The notes under the pieces were generated by a model. That model searched no databases. It saw only the letters and a list, made by a program, of their open reading frames with translations, and was not told the DNA's origin. A program made the translations under genes and the position numbers. A stretch of DNA of 64,000 bases from Bursaphelenchus xylophilus (lineage: Eukaryota > Nematoda > Chromadorea > Rhabditida > Aphelenchoididae). Below are positions 46,911 through 59,966 of this stretch, in pieces; positions within the stretch are counted from its first letter, which is position 1; every line of letters starts with the position of its first letter. The stretch lies in contig CAJFCV020000005.1 in the NCBI GenBank assembly GCA_904066235.2, positions 5,885,501 through 5,949,500 of the forward strand, read 5' to 3'.

Positions 46911-49900
46911 ATGAAAATGGTCAGAAAATGGATTCTTTGCTGGTACCTGCTGCAGATTCCATTGATGGAAATGGCCAAACAGGAGATTGCCATAGGGCTT
47001 GTTTATCAGGTCGGTGTTTGTGAGTGGTCGGATGATTTGATGACGTCATCCTGTTTGACAGACGTGTCGAAAAGAATAAAAATGTCTTATAAAGGTTTAT
47101 TGTAGAATTATGCCAGAAGCAAGGTGTATTATAAGGCCTTCAAAGAGACGCTACGCAATATAAACAATGGGCAGTCAATGTCCGCGGTCAAAAGATTGGC
47201 TGACCGATACACCCTCGTCCCATACGATTGTATTTTGCCCAGGGGTCAGTTCTTGCCCTCAGATGTCCTGTCCTGTCTTTGTGACACCCTATTACATCAC
47301 AAGGTTTGTCGATAGACAAACAATAAACATTAACCTAGGTGGCGTTTATAATATTCGTCACGGCTTCTGAAGATTATGAATCCACAACTTCAGCTGGCCA
47401 ATATTTTTTGCATTTGGCTGGTCAAACCGGGATCCCCATTGTTGCATGGAATGCTGACAATTCTGGCTTCACATTCCCTAAGGTACCGTTTCTGCCAGAG
47501 ATTGATTCTGCATACTATGTATTACTTATAGCCACTGCCCCAGCTACGAATAATCCAAATGGCCCCTCCAATTGAACATCAAATCAGGGCGATGTTAGCA
47601 CTGCTCAAAAGATATAACTGGTATAGATTTGGAGTGGTATGCTCAAAGATACCAGGCAGTTCAAAATTTATAAAAATAGTGCAAGATCAGATAAAACAAA
47701 ACGTTGAAAGGGACTTTAGGTTAGTCATCTTCATCTACAATGTCACCATTTGTAGATTTGAGATGGTTTACCATCAGGAGATCGATGATGCCCTTGGAGA
47801 ACATCACATTCGCCGTAAATTGATGACTCTTCGAAGATCTGATGCACGAATAATATTACTTTACAGTACTGTAACCAAAGTGAAGCCCTTATTCAACGTA
47901 GCAGATGACCTCGGCCTTTTGTCCGAGGATTATCTCTGGATCGGGACGCAGTCCGTCAAAGGAAGTATGACATCAGCCATCCCTCCAGTCCAGCCGGGGA
48001 TGTTGACCATCAACTTTCATACCGTATCCCATTCCATGTTCCCTCCTCCAGATGATGTGCTACCCATGATTATTGGAATGGCCCCCAAACTTTTTGCTCT
48101 TGGCTTAACCAAACTAAATCCACCGATTAATACAACTTTTCAACCAACCTCAACTTGTGATAACTCCTCGAGAAAATGGGAATTGGGAGGGGAATTATAT
48201 GAGTAAGTTTTTGTAAAATGCATCTACTTTGTTAGGAAGATGAGAAGAGGATTCTTGAAAGGAAATCCAAATCATCCCAAAGACGGACAAGACTCCTTTT
48301 TCTACACCTTCGACCAGGATGGGCAACTCAAAGACAGCTACTTAACGATATCCAATCTGAGATATGGACGGAATAAACAAGGAAAAGACAATGTTTTGTA
48401 CTGGGATCAAGTAAGATTACCAATAAGATCATCGAATTGTTAGGTTGGGGAATACACAAACAACGAGCTGAAGATGGCTGACATTGAATGGCCCGGATTC
48501 CGAACCAATCCCCCTCCAGGAACCCCGGACAAATTCCATCTGACTGTGGTTACGTTACAAGAATCTCCTTTTATGACCGTCTCAGATTTGGATCCGGAGA
48601 CAAACAAATGTCCCGGGAATCAAGGAAGTGTCTGTGATTGGGGGACTGAGTAAGAATGGCACAACAAACTAGTATTTCTAGGAACACAACTGTTCTCAAA
48701 TGTTGTACTGGCTACTGTGTAGACTTACTCAACAAATTAGCCGAGGATATTGGCTTCACTTACACCTTATACAAAGTCAGGGATGAGAAATGGGGATTGA
48801 AGGGAGAGAACGGATGGAATGGCCTCATACAAGACCTCATCACCCATAAGGCTGATATGTGTGCAACAGCTCTCAAACTGAACAGCGAGAGGGCCAGGGA
48901 CATTGATTTCAGTATGCCTTTTTTGGAGACAGGTATTGCCATCATCGTGAAGATCAGAAGTGGAGTTCTGTCACCAACTGCCTTCTTAGGTAGGGCAATA
49001 CAAAACATTACTCCCTCCTAGAACCGTTCGAATACTCTACATGGGTAATGATCTTGTTTGTGAGTATCCAGACTGCAGCCTTCTCCATCTTCCTCTTCGA
49101 ATGGGTCAGTCCTCGAAGTTTCAACATGACCACTCATCCTCCCCCAGGGCATAAGTTCTCGCTTTGTCGATCCTACTGGCTCGTCTGGGCTACTTTGTTT
49201 AGTGCAAGTGTTACTACCGATGTTCCCAGATCTCATGTGAGCCGAGTAATGTCACTGGTCTGGGCAGCCTTCGGTCTTACCTTCATGGCTGTATACACAG
49301 CTAATCTGGCAGCATTTATGATAACAAGAGTACAGTATTACAATTTGGAGGGGATCGATGACGAAAGGGTCAGTTTTTAATTTAATTACCTTCGCTTTTA
49401 GATACGGGAAGCCGAGTTTCAAACACCCATGTTCCGTTATGGAACTGTTCATGGAGGAAATACACACGAATTAATGAAGATGAATTGGAAGGATATGAAT
49501 AACTATGTGGAGAAGAACAAGTTCTTTGTAGAAAACATATCACAAGGAATAGAAGCTGTCAGACAAGAGTACGTAAATTAAACAATAACTAGACTCTTCC
49601 AGGAAACTAGACGCTCTAATCTATGATGCTGTCGTACTAGAACATCAATCAGGGAAAGATCCCAATTGTGAATTGAATACTGTAGGGAAATGGACAAGTA
49701 TGACGGGGTATGGGATCGGATTCCCAAAGAACTCCCCATTGGTCAAAAAAGTGAACAAATTCATGTTGCAATATCAACAAAAAGGCAAGTACAGTACAGG
49801 GTGATTCAAAAAAAATGGACACTTTTCTTTCTTCGATTTCTCTTGGCTTTGAACCTTTCTCGGAAAAAGGTGCACATGGCATGAAACTACTATGTTATGT

Positions 49901-51696
49901 GTACACCCTCATTGCAAAAATTGTTCACTAGCTGCAAAAGTTGCCGACATATGGTTGCTTAAAAATTGCCGGGTTAACGCACACATTCCCGCCGCGAAAT
50001 TTGGAAAGTTTTCGTTCCTAAACGTCTTAAGGGTGTAACAGAGACGTTCTGAGCGGCCTCAGCGAAACACGGACGTCTATTCTATAGGACCTTATAAGGA
50101 TTTAATCCAGGTCTTTCAAACAATGAAAAATCAGAGGCCAAAAGTTAGACAACCAGCGAGGGAAAATCAACGCTCATTTGGGCGGCTTTACAAAAAATTA
50201 GCTCTGTCGAAAGTGGTCAAAGTTTTTGAACCAATTCCATTTATACCATGTTTGCTGCTCTATTGTGAGTATACTAAACGCATTTTTCACAACAGTACCC
50301 TTCAATTGGCAAAACTGCAAACAAAATTTCGACTTTTTTTACTTTTTGATTGGTCATCGCAATGATACGCGGATTCTGAAGGCTAGGTTTGTTCAAATTA
50401 ACGGAGACCAATTCAAAATTGAAGAACGGACTTATATGACTATCGTATAAATGCAGCCTGTCGTAGTTGTCCGGCTTGTTGAAGAACGCCAACAAAAAAG
50501 TAAAATTTTTCTGGTCAAAAAATATCGGCGTCTCTGGGTATAGCCGGCTAAACTTTTATAAGCACAGTACATGGCTAATGCAAGCTACAATCAAATCAAC
50601 TGCTGTCCCATGTAAAGCAATGTTAGATGTCTTACAGGAATCACTTTTTGCCGTTATTAGCACAAGTTAGGCCGCCCTGCTAAGTTTTGAAACCCGATCA
50701 TCCCAAAAATCCAGAACTATGTGGATGGGTCTCTTGTGGATCACGTTGCGAATTGCTGGAGCGTTATTAATATAATAATATCAGCGTTTTCCCTTCTCTA
50801 GATTCCCCTTAGTATCGTAATAAACAGTCAACACGAAGTTTTTAGCTGGCTGTAAGAATTCAGGCCGTTAAAGTTTTTTGGACCTACAAAATTCTTGGAA
50901 AATGTGGTCAGAATATGGGCTGACCTAGTATTTTGCTTCGTACAAGCCGTTCAGCAAAAATATTTCAAAATTTGAAACGGGTGTCATGAAGCAGGATCGT
51001 TGACAATTATAAAACTATTTTTCTTTCCACCGACTGCGGTATTCGTGGTGGGATAAACCGACTTCAAAATTTGTCCATTTTTTTTGAATCACCCTGTATT
51101 ATGATGACGTTTTTAGGAGATCTGGAGAGATTGCAAAATTTTTGGCTGACTGGAAGCTGTGTCATTGATACAAATACCCAAAACACAAGTGCGCCTTTAG
51201 GGATTGAGAACTTTACCAGTGCTTTTATCATGCTGACTGCTGGATCGGTAAGTGCAATACATATAGTCCGTCCGTAAAATCGGTGGCATGATTTTTGGCG
51301 TTTGCACTGTGCGAAAAAAGTGAGAGTGCGAGCGAAGCCGAAAAAAGCCATTTGCACGGTGCAAAAAGCCAAAATTGCGCGGTGCAGGTAAACTTTTGTT
51401 TCCCACAGTGCATGTCGCCGAAATCAGTCCAGCGACTTAGCGAACGGACTAGTATTGTAACAAATTTTACTCTTTAAGCTATTTTCTGTCCTCTGCCTTC
51501 TCTTGGAATATTTCTATTCAAAACAATGGAGGAAAATTGTGAAATACCTGGAGAAGAGAGGCTGGTGCAAAGTAAGTTTGAGTAATCAAATCCCAATTAT
51601 AATATTCGATTTCAGCCGGGAACCGCAGACATGTCACTGTCAGAAGTAGCTGTTCGATTTCTGGAATGGAAGAAGCGAAAGTCCATGTCATTTTGA
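46911..51696 (+). CDS. nmr-2: NMDA-type glutamate receptor subunit, GluN2-like
   Basis: The start at 46911 gives MKMVRKWILCWYLLQIPLME (signal peptide). An amino-terminal domain follows (VAFIIFVTASEDYESTTSAG, YNWYRFGVVCSKIPGSSKF). The ligand-binding S1 has CTGYCVDLLNKLAEDIGFTY and NGWNGLIQDLITHKADM. Then M1 (WVMILFVSIQTAAFSIFLFE), a re-entrant M2 (SYWLVWATLFSASVTTDVP), M3 with MAVYTANLAAFMI, S2 with MFRYGTVHGGNTHEL and LDALIYDAVVL, and M4 (LFSVLCLLLEYFYSKQW). The stretches WLTGSC near M4, LDALIYDAVVL and the FEW.SP loop point to GluN2 rather than GluN1. The tail is short (RKSMSF). Pore and ligand residues are unusual (see findings). Two introns carry transposons, and one intron is GC-AG. Confidence 0.93.
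49795..51098. mobile_element. Decayed Tc1/mariner-type transposon in nmr-2 intron
   Basis: The ends TACAGGGTGATTCAAAAAAA (continuing ATGGACA) are perfect 27-bp inverted repeats at 49795-49821 and 51072-51098, with TA at each end. The 1.3-kb length fits a full Tc1/mariner element. A plus-strand frame resembles a transposase helix-turn-helix linker (RPKVRQPARENQRSFGRLYK) but is broken by stops and frameshifts, so no working transposase remains. Confidence 0.85.
51263..51453. mobile_element. MITE in the last large nmr-2 intron
   Basis: The ends TAGTCCGTCCG and CGAACGGACTA are inverted copies flanked by TA. Inside are GCACTGTGCG/GCACGGTGCA repeats similar to the GCACAGTGCA motifs of the 14601-14824 element, so the two may be related. 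Confidence 0.6.
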
Positions 51697-52283
51697 TTGA
51701 GCTTTTCATTTTACTTGATTGCAATGGCAAGCAGAACAAAACAGAACATAAATACTCGATATTAACAAAGAAACCTCGATTCGCAATAGACATTTTGTGA
51801 TAAGAACGCATGAGTGACAATCAGATTAAAAATGTACAATAATATAAATTAATTAGACTAAGAATAGGGGTAATACAACTAGAATCTGATCACAAAATTC
51901 ATTGTTTTTTCATAAAGAACAAAACAAATACCCTAGATGGACAATATAAAGTGGACGGAAATGCGGAATCTTGGCTCAAAGGGAACATCGGAATCTGAGG
52001 AAAGGAAACCGAGGCATCTCTAGCCAGAATGCAGGGATTTTTTCTGGAAGGACAACTAAGGCACCGTGAAATTTAAATTATGCTAATCGTGGCGCTGCCA
52101 GGGATACATACTGTACATAGCTGGAGGAATCATCGTATCTGAAACGGCGCCATATGTAAAATAATTTCATGCATTTTGGGTGTAAACCTTCAAAGGATTC
52201 TGAACACAACACATTTTACTATAACCGAAAGTGTCTGCAGCCACACAAAAAAAGAAGAATCTGGCAAGGAACAGGCACTCACC
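51697..52283. other. Convergent 3' region of nmr-2 and kinesin light chain
   Basis: Mostly AT-rich untranslated sequence. On the minus strand, an exon-like stretch near 52085-52145 begins after a TTTCAG acceptor (YDDSSSYVQYVSLAAPRLA) and could belong to a 3' alternative end of the kinesin gene. No mobile element was recognised. Confidence 0.4.
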
Positions 52284-54199
<1,916 letters not shown>

Positions 54200-55005
54200 T
54201 TTGCCCACTTCTTCGATTTTTCGCCTAAAAAGTATAAATAAACATCAAAAATAAAATAAAATGGGGAGGAACAAAGACAAAGCCTTTTTGAAACTTGGAA
54301 AATTACATTAACTCCATAAATAGCCTCCCAAACCCTGAGGTTAGAGAGAATCGATAGAAAAAGAGTAATAACTTTTTCAGAGACAGCGAGCTGCGCCCGA
54401 GATTATCGTATATTCTCGAATGAAATTAATACGAAGGACAAGAGCTCTTTATGCAGGTCTGTTTGAGGTTTATTTTAAGCCTCCCGCAAGAGTACATTTG
54501 TGGATTCAGGTGTGGAATAAATGGGATAAGAGAGGCGCCCAGCAATTATCTAACTTACAGGCGATAGGCATTGTAAGTGGACATGGAATGGGCCTTCTGG
54601 GGTGGGCACTTAAATCTGTTCGGCTTTGTCTCTCGAATAAAGCGCAACCCTGTTTTTCTAACCAAAAACGGCCTGGGGAGATGCCCAACTTTATGTTGGA
54701 GATGCTTCGGACACTTGGCCCGACGGACGGTTTCGAAATCTTTTTTGGGACGTTTTTTTCTGGATTCGGGTCTAATTGAAAGAAGGACGGCTTCGTGTCC
54801 CCAACCCGGGTTTAGAATACGTCCCGTTTCCTACTGCGCAATCGTCAAAAAATTGATGACTTTAGATTTTAATATCTTGATAAAGTAACATTATTTATGT
54901 ACTTTAGCCATTTTATTTCCGACAAACAAAAAATAAAAAAGACAGACAAAAGGTTTAACATAAATATGATTTTGACGTGGATGACGCTTATGCACAAAAA
55001 TATCA
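54200..55005. other. Intergenic region upstream of kinesin light chain
   Basis: It holds the kinesin light chain promoter side and the 3' end of the MSP-domain gene, both minus strand. A plus-strand frame of 119 codons (54420-54779) has no recognised domain, and a second frame overlaps it. Nothing else seen. Confidence 0.4.
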
Positions 55006-55649
55006 CTAACGATTTCGTTTCCGAGGTATTCGAGGTACACTTCGAGCACGATGAGTAACTTTCGGATTCTTCAGATGGCCTGGAGGCGAGGGCGTATCAT
55101 TTCGGGATTTATTTGGGGGTTCTTCAGGATGACTGGCACATGCATCGATAGAGAACTCATCTAAAGTTGCGAGTTTGGGGGGCTCTTTGGCCACTAAAAC
55201 GATCATTGTTTTCTTTACCTCTTCTCCATCATCCCCATGAAAGGCCGAATACGCATTCTTACAATTTGTGGCCTTATAAAGTATTATCATTTTGTCCACT
55301 GCTGGTTTTCCAGGGTCCCGTACTACCTAAAGTGCGTTTTCAAGGTTGGTTTGTAGGCATGTGGTAATTGAACCGAGATATACTTACTAGTATTCTCTGA
55401 GATTCCCCCGGCTCCAAGACATAATAAACGGGCGACACTCTGTACAAGGCATTGTTACTGCACTTGATTTTGATAGCCAATCTGATTGGAAGTAATAATT
55501 CATAATTATTTTCTTACTCACCGCTTCTCTGTTCCATTCGCCATCAAATGCCTTGAGGCTCCTCCTTTTAAGGATGAAAAGTCCGCTACATGAGGGGCTA
55601 CGAACAGTCCATGCTCTTCCTCATCTTCATCGATCTGACTGAGGAACAT
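55006..55649 (-). CDS. MSP-domain protein
   Basis: The start chosen at 55649 reads MFLSQIDEDEEEHGLFVAPH; no other ATG exists in that frame down to an upstream stop, though an unseen 5' exon is possible. After a short first exon the middle reads LAIKIKCSNNALYRVSPVYY, VLEPGESQRILV and then PGKPAVDKMIILYKATNC, the beta-sandwich pattern of major sperm protein domains (K..NN..YR..P.....PGES..I.V........D......). About 60 residues of basic, Pro-rich tail follow (NDTPSPPGHLKNPK, RIPRKRNR-stop). MSP-domain proteins drive nematode sperm motility or tether membranes to VAP-like partners. It is not a canonical 127-residue MSP, so a motility or regulatory MSP-domain protein is likelier. Confidence 0.7.
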
Positions 55650-57601
55650 CTCCTTGAATGAATTCTCAAATAAGAAGCGTGGAGAAAGTGATGTGTAATC
55701 GGGAGTGTAATGTCCACGAAAAAGAGGCCTGGGCCTATGATTTGGCCGAAGAAGTTCCGCTCTGGGAATAACGCCTCAGGGCTTTCAAGGCATGGGGAAG
55801 ATATTGGTATCCGAAAGGGAAAACACAACAAAACACGTTTGATTCAGAGACAAGGCGGACCGGAATGAGCGCGGCGAAGTCTCATTCTCTCAGCCATGGA
55901 TGAAGAAATGTTCTGAAATTGATAACATGACAAATGCAAGTGCTATATGGAGATCAAACATCAAAAGAATCACGTGCTTGTACTTGATTCACACAGGAGA
56001 TTCACGGTTCATTTATTGGGTTTAATGGTAAAGAAAGAAACGGAGAAGACGCTTAAACTCAGGGCTGTGTATCTGAAGACAAAAACTTTAAAAAATAAAG
56101 AAGTCAATGGAATAAATTAATGGAGCATGTAAATCATCCTCGGGGTAAGTGTAGAGAACACGCTAAGCAAATGAAACATTAGCGTAAATTAATTATGTTG
56201 ATTTTACAAAAACATGACAGAGCGGGCAGCGCGCAATGGCGTCAGATGAACAATAAAATTGAACTTGTCTGATTTAAGCTTGGTGGTCATAAAAAGCAGA
56301 CAAAGATCTGAGGAAGTTCAAAATAACAAATGTAGTTTGGAAAAGCAGATAGTAATTAAGTTGTTCAAATTACACAAAAAGAAGATGGCTACACACATGT
56401 CTTTGTATAGTCCTATGTATTGTGTATGTATTGCTGTGTCTTTATCTCTCCATGGTTGTGATGAACCAGGAAGTCAGAGGCTGGAATTATATCCATCCGC
56501 CAAACCTCCAAGCGTCATCACTCTTTTTTAAAACAATATCTTTTTGGTCCATGCAAAGGATACTGTACTTTCTTTTGAATTTTATTTTTCTTCATCATGT
56601 TGATAGCGCAATGGGACTTTACTTTCTTCCTTTTTTACTCCAGAAAGCAGTTAATTATTCCCGTTTCCTAAAATATTTAAATTCATTAACGCCCATCACT
56701 AAATTTGTGACATGTCACCGACGAACAGCCAATCGTAAGGTGAATGGCAGTGCCCTGAGGGCAAGTCGCCCAAAACACGTTTTTCATTTATTAGTCATCA
56801 AAACTTGCAGAGCCAACTGATGGCTACGTTTATTCTTTGTAGATAAATATTGAACGGCACGTGTTCTTATAACGCCTGGCCCTGCCCATTTATTTGATAT
56901 TGGCTCAACTTGTCACAATATTGGGCAAGTCGAGCGTCGAGGTGAGGCCAGAGGTTGGGCCACGCCGTTTGGGGGCAATGGAGGGCTGTTTGCACGATCA
57001 CTGATAGTTAATTGTTACTTGGATAAGGGCCGACAGGTGGGGAATTATTCGACCAGGTCGGTGGTTATCTCGGGGTCGGCTCCTTTATAGGGTTACTCTT
57101 GAGTCTGTTACAGGGTTTCTTCAACTTTACCCAATTTTCATAATCTTGATCTTTCGGTTATCCTTTTTTATACAAACCGACTTACCGAGTAGCCACAAAA
57201 TTAAGACTTTCTTCGCCCTCTCTTGTTGTTACCCCAGGGAATAATTGTTAAGTTGCTCATATTTTCCTTAATATTCATTTATGACAATTGAAGCGGAAGT
57301 TGTTTCCCTGAGTTATAATTTATTGGCACCTCAACGGAACTCCCCCTCAAACCAAAGACATAAAAATAGACCGTCGACGCTTCTACTTACGACCTTTTCT
57401 AATCTGTCAACATCCGAAAAATGACATCGCCGGTTTCTCGGGGATACTGTCACAAGTTTGGGGATGAAAAGGGCATCAAGGGTGACTGTCTTCAACTCCA
57501 TTATTCCGATTTTCAAGTGCCTTTCTTTTAAACTTGGCCTTCTGGTACTTCAGAATTTTTTATTTGGGAATTTCAGGGACTCAGTAAACGGTTTTGGAGA
57601 C
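55650..57601. other. Intergenic region between MSP-domain gene and neuropeptide gene
   Basis: About 2 kb shared upstream region of two divergently transcribed genes. Small open frames on both strands lack domains. AT-rich, with a few conserved-looking GC blocks near 56880-57100. No transposon ends recognised. Confidence 0.4.
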
Positions 57602-58313
57602 ATGGCATTACTCAGACCTTCTATTGTTGTGGCACTGACACTGGTCGTTGTATACGGACTAGACTCTTTTGAGACAACGAAGCGAAGATTGGGACGCCCC
57701 ATGAATCCTTATTCATGGCAGAATGGAGGCTACAAGATCAAGAGAAGTCTGGAGAATGAATTGGAGACCGAAACGGGCGCATTGCCTGAGGAAAAAAGAG
57801 CCCCAATGCCCAGAAATCCTTATTCTTGGCTGGCCCGTTCACAAAAAGAGGTAATTGGAAGGGATACAGGATTTTTTTTTGAAAGCAGATGTTTTTTGTA
57901 TAGTCAGCTTGCAACTCAACAAAAGTTTATTTTTTAACACGCTTCTTTGCGTGCTCGGATCAAGCAAGCCAACAAAGTTTGTGAAGCCTGTTTTTGTGAG
58001 GATCTGACGTTTTTATTTATACCTCCGCTCAAATTGACAAGGAAACAAAAGTCAAGGAGCGAGCTATACGATAAATCAGGCCGAAAAAATAAAAGGTCAG
58101 GAGCCTGAGGGTTTAATTATCTCATCTCATGACGCTAAGAACACGTTCTTGCAGGGGCCATACCAGCAGAAAAGAACTCGGGACGCTTACTTCTGGAACA
58201 ACCAGGATTTCCTCCTTGATTCCCTTTTCCGCTCAGAAACCAAGAAGTCGCCGTATGTGGGGTTCAATGGCCGCAGGGCACGGAATCCGTATTCCTGGAT
58301 GAACTTTGTGTAA
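57602..58313 (+). CDS. Neuropeptide precursor with repeated NPYSW
   Basis: Exons 57602-57850 and 58155-58313 join in phase 0 to give 135 residues. A signal peptide (MALLRPSIVVALTLVVVYG) is followed by peptides bounded by KR, KK or RR: one with GRPMNPYSWQNGGYKI-KR, one beginning APMPRNPYSWLARSQK, one TRDAYFWNNQDFLLDSLF, one SPYVGFNG-RR and the C-terminal ARNPYSWMNFV. NPYSW occurs three times and an amidatable Gly follows SPYVGFN before RR. Multi-copy peptides with dibasic sites identify a neuropeptide-like protein (nlp-type). I cannot name the C. elegans ortholog. It converges with a peptide-receptor-like GPCR, 135 nt apart. Confidence 0.85.
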
Positions 58314-58369
58314 ATACTGTCCACGTTACAGAAACCACATTCCCGGTCCTACTTTCGTCACCTTATTTG

Positions 58370-58375
58370 AATAAA
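58370..58375 (+). terminator. Polyadenylation signal AATAAA
   Basis: AATAAA 57 nt after the neuropeptide stop codon; more AATAAA-type motifs follow at 58412-58425 before the GPCR stop. Confidence 0.55.
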
Positions 58376-58448
58376 ATTTAATTTATCAAACCCTGAGTTG
58401 CTGGAGAAAACAAAAATAAAATAAATATGTAGTATACAATGATGAATC

Positions 58449-59966
58449 TCAGAATTTTCTGACTGGAGGTTTTAAAGACGTGTCCACCTGGCTGTTGTCC
58501 AAGGCCGTGGCGGATGTGTAGACGGTCTGTCTACTCGAATATCCCGTCAAAGTCATGTAATTCTCGGATCTTTCGCCCGATTTGTCCGAAAAGTTGGTAT
58601 TCCGGTTTTCGAAACAGCATCTGGCAGCAAAGAAAGCGATAACTGGCATCGTCCGAAGTTGAGCACGATATCTACTAGAGTATTTGACATAGAAAATAAA
58701 GGAGGAAGAAGAGTTGACGACCACAAGGATGTTGTTGACATCATTCAGAAGGAAACCAATGTGATTCTTGAAAAGATCCGGATTAAAGATCTCCAAAACA
58801 TTCAGGCAGAAGCTCAGCATATAACAAAAGATGAATACTGAAAAAAAAAATTAGAAGATAAACCTTGGATTAGGCATAAACTCAAACGAAAATACCCACC
58901 AATAACCACGAAAAGCATCATCTTGGCAGTACTGTGCTCCCGTTTCTCTGAGGCGACCAATTCTCTTCGGGTCTCCCCAGCTTCTAGTATTGTTTTGGCC
59001 ACCTAAAGTAAGCATTGCAAAGCCGTAATTGATTATATTCATCATGCTGACTAAAAAGCTATTGGTTCACCTGAAGATTGAGAATGCATAGCACCATCAG
59101 AGGGAGAACAAACTGGGTCAATAACATGGCGATGTTCTGATAGAGCACCATATAAATTTGGTTCTCCCTCAGCAGCCCCACAATTAGCATTTCTTCAGGC
59201 ATATTCGGGTCATCACTTATCGTATACTCCCAGAATCTGACAAAATTGTAACCGACGGAGAATACAAAGATGACGGCTGTTGTCAAAAGAGCTCTAGTAC
59301 TAGAAACAAAGATATGTATTCGTCTTCTTCATATTTTAAAATTCATTAAATTTAACCTACGTTGTACAATACACCCGTACGAGAAAAGGATGACAAACAG
59401 CCAGATATCTGTCCACGGTGATGCTAACCAGCATCCACACAGACATGGTCTGAGCCATGATTGTCACGGGATATGCGTAAACAAGGATCTGGGCCAACAT
59501 TGTGAACGAGATCCCTGGAAAAGCACGGCCGTCATTGCGGTTATATGTAACCCTTGTTTATGATGTCCACAAGGGAAGGCATAAAAGTTATGATGGATGA
59601 AAACATACCTGGAATTATCTGCTGTAACTGCGAGAAGCAGAAGACGGGGATGGCCAAGATACAGAGCACCAGATCAGAAGCACTCAGGCCACTCAACAAC
59701 ACATTAATCGACCGCTTCCGGAAGGAGGGCCGGGTGAAGATAAACAAACTGACCGTATTCATGATAGCCCCGGCCAGACACATGCAGACCATTATACAGG
59801 AGAAAAACAAGCTCAGCGAGGAGAAGAATTCTAAACCATCTTCTTCTTGGAGGCTACACTTACTTTCGGTCAAAGAGATGCCTCCGACCACAATGATCTC
59901 ACTCGTACCGACGTCATCCTCCACACCGATGGTCGTCAAGTTGATGATGCTATTTTCGCCTTCCAT
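58449..59966 (-). CDS. Rhodopsin-class GPCR, FMRFamide/peptide-receptor-like
   Basis: The start at 59966 (MEGENSIINLTTIGVEDD) gives a glycosylatable N-terminus, then seven hydrophobic helices. TM1 is near FFSCIMVCMCLAGAIMNTVS, TM2 reads SGLSASDLVLCILAIPVFCF, TM3 ends in the DRY box (ITVDRYLAVCHPF), and TM7 has the region NILVVVNSSSSFIFYVKYSS, a variant of NPxxY typical of the FMRFamide-receptor-like group of invertebrate GPCRs. The cytosolic tail is Ser/Thr-rich. Ligand is unknown. It converges on the NPYSW neuropeptide gene, which could be chance. Several short introns interrupt it. Confidence 0.85.

Noticed and set aside
54420..54888. Overlapping plus-strand frames of 119 and 103 codons
   Set aside because: They overlap in different frames and show no domain; typical of chance frames in GC-richer DNA.
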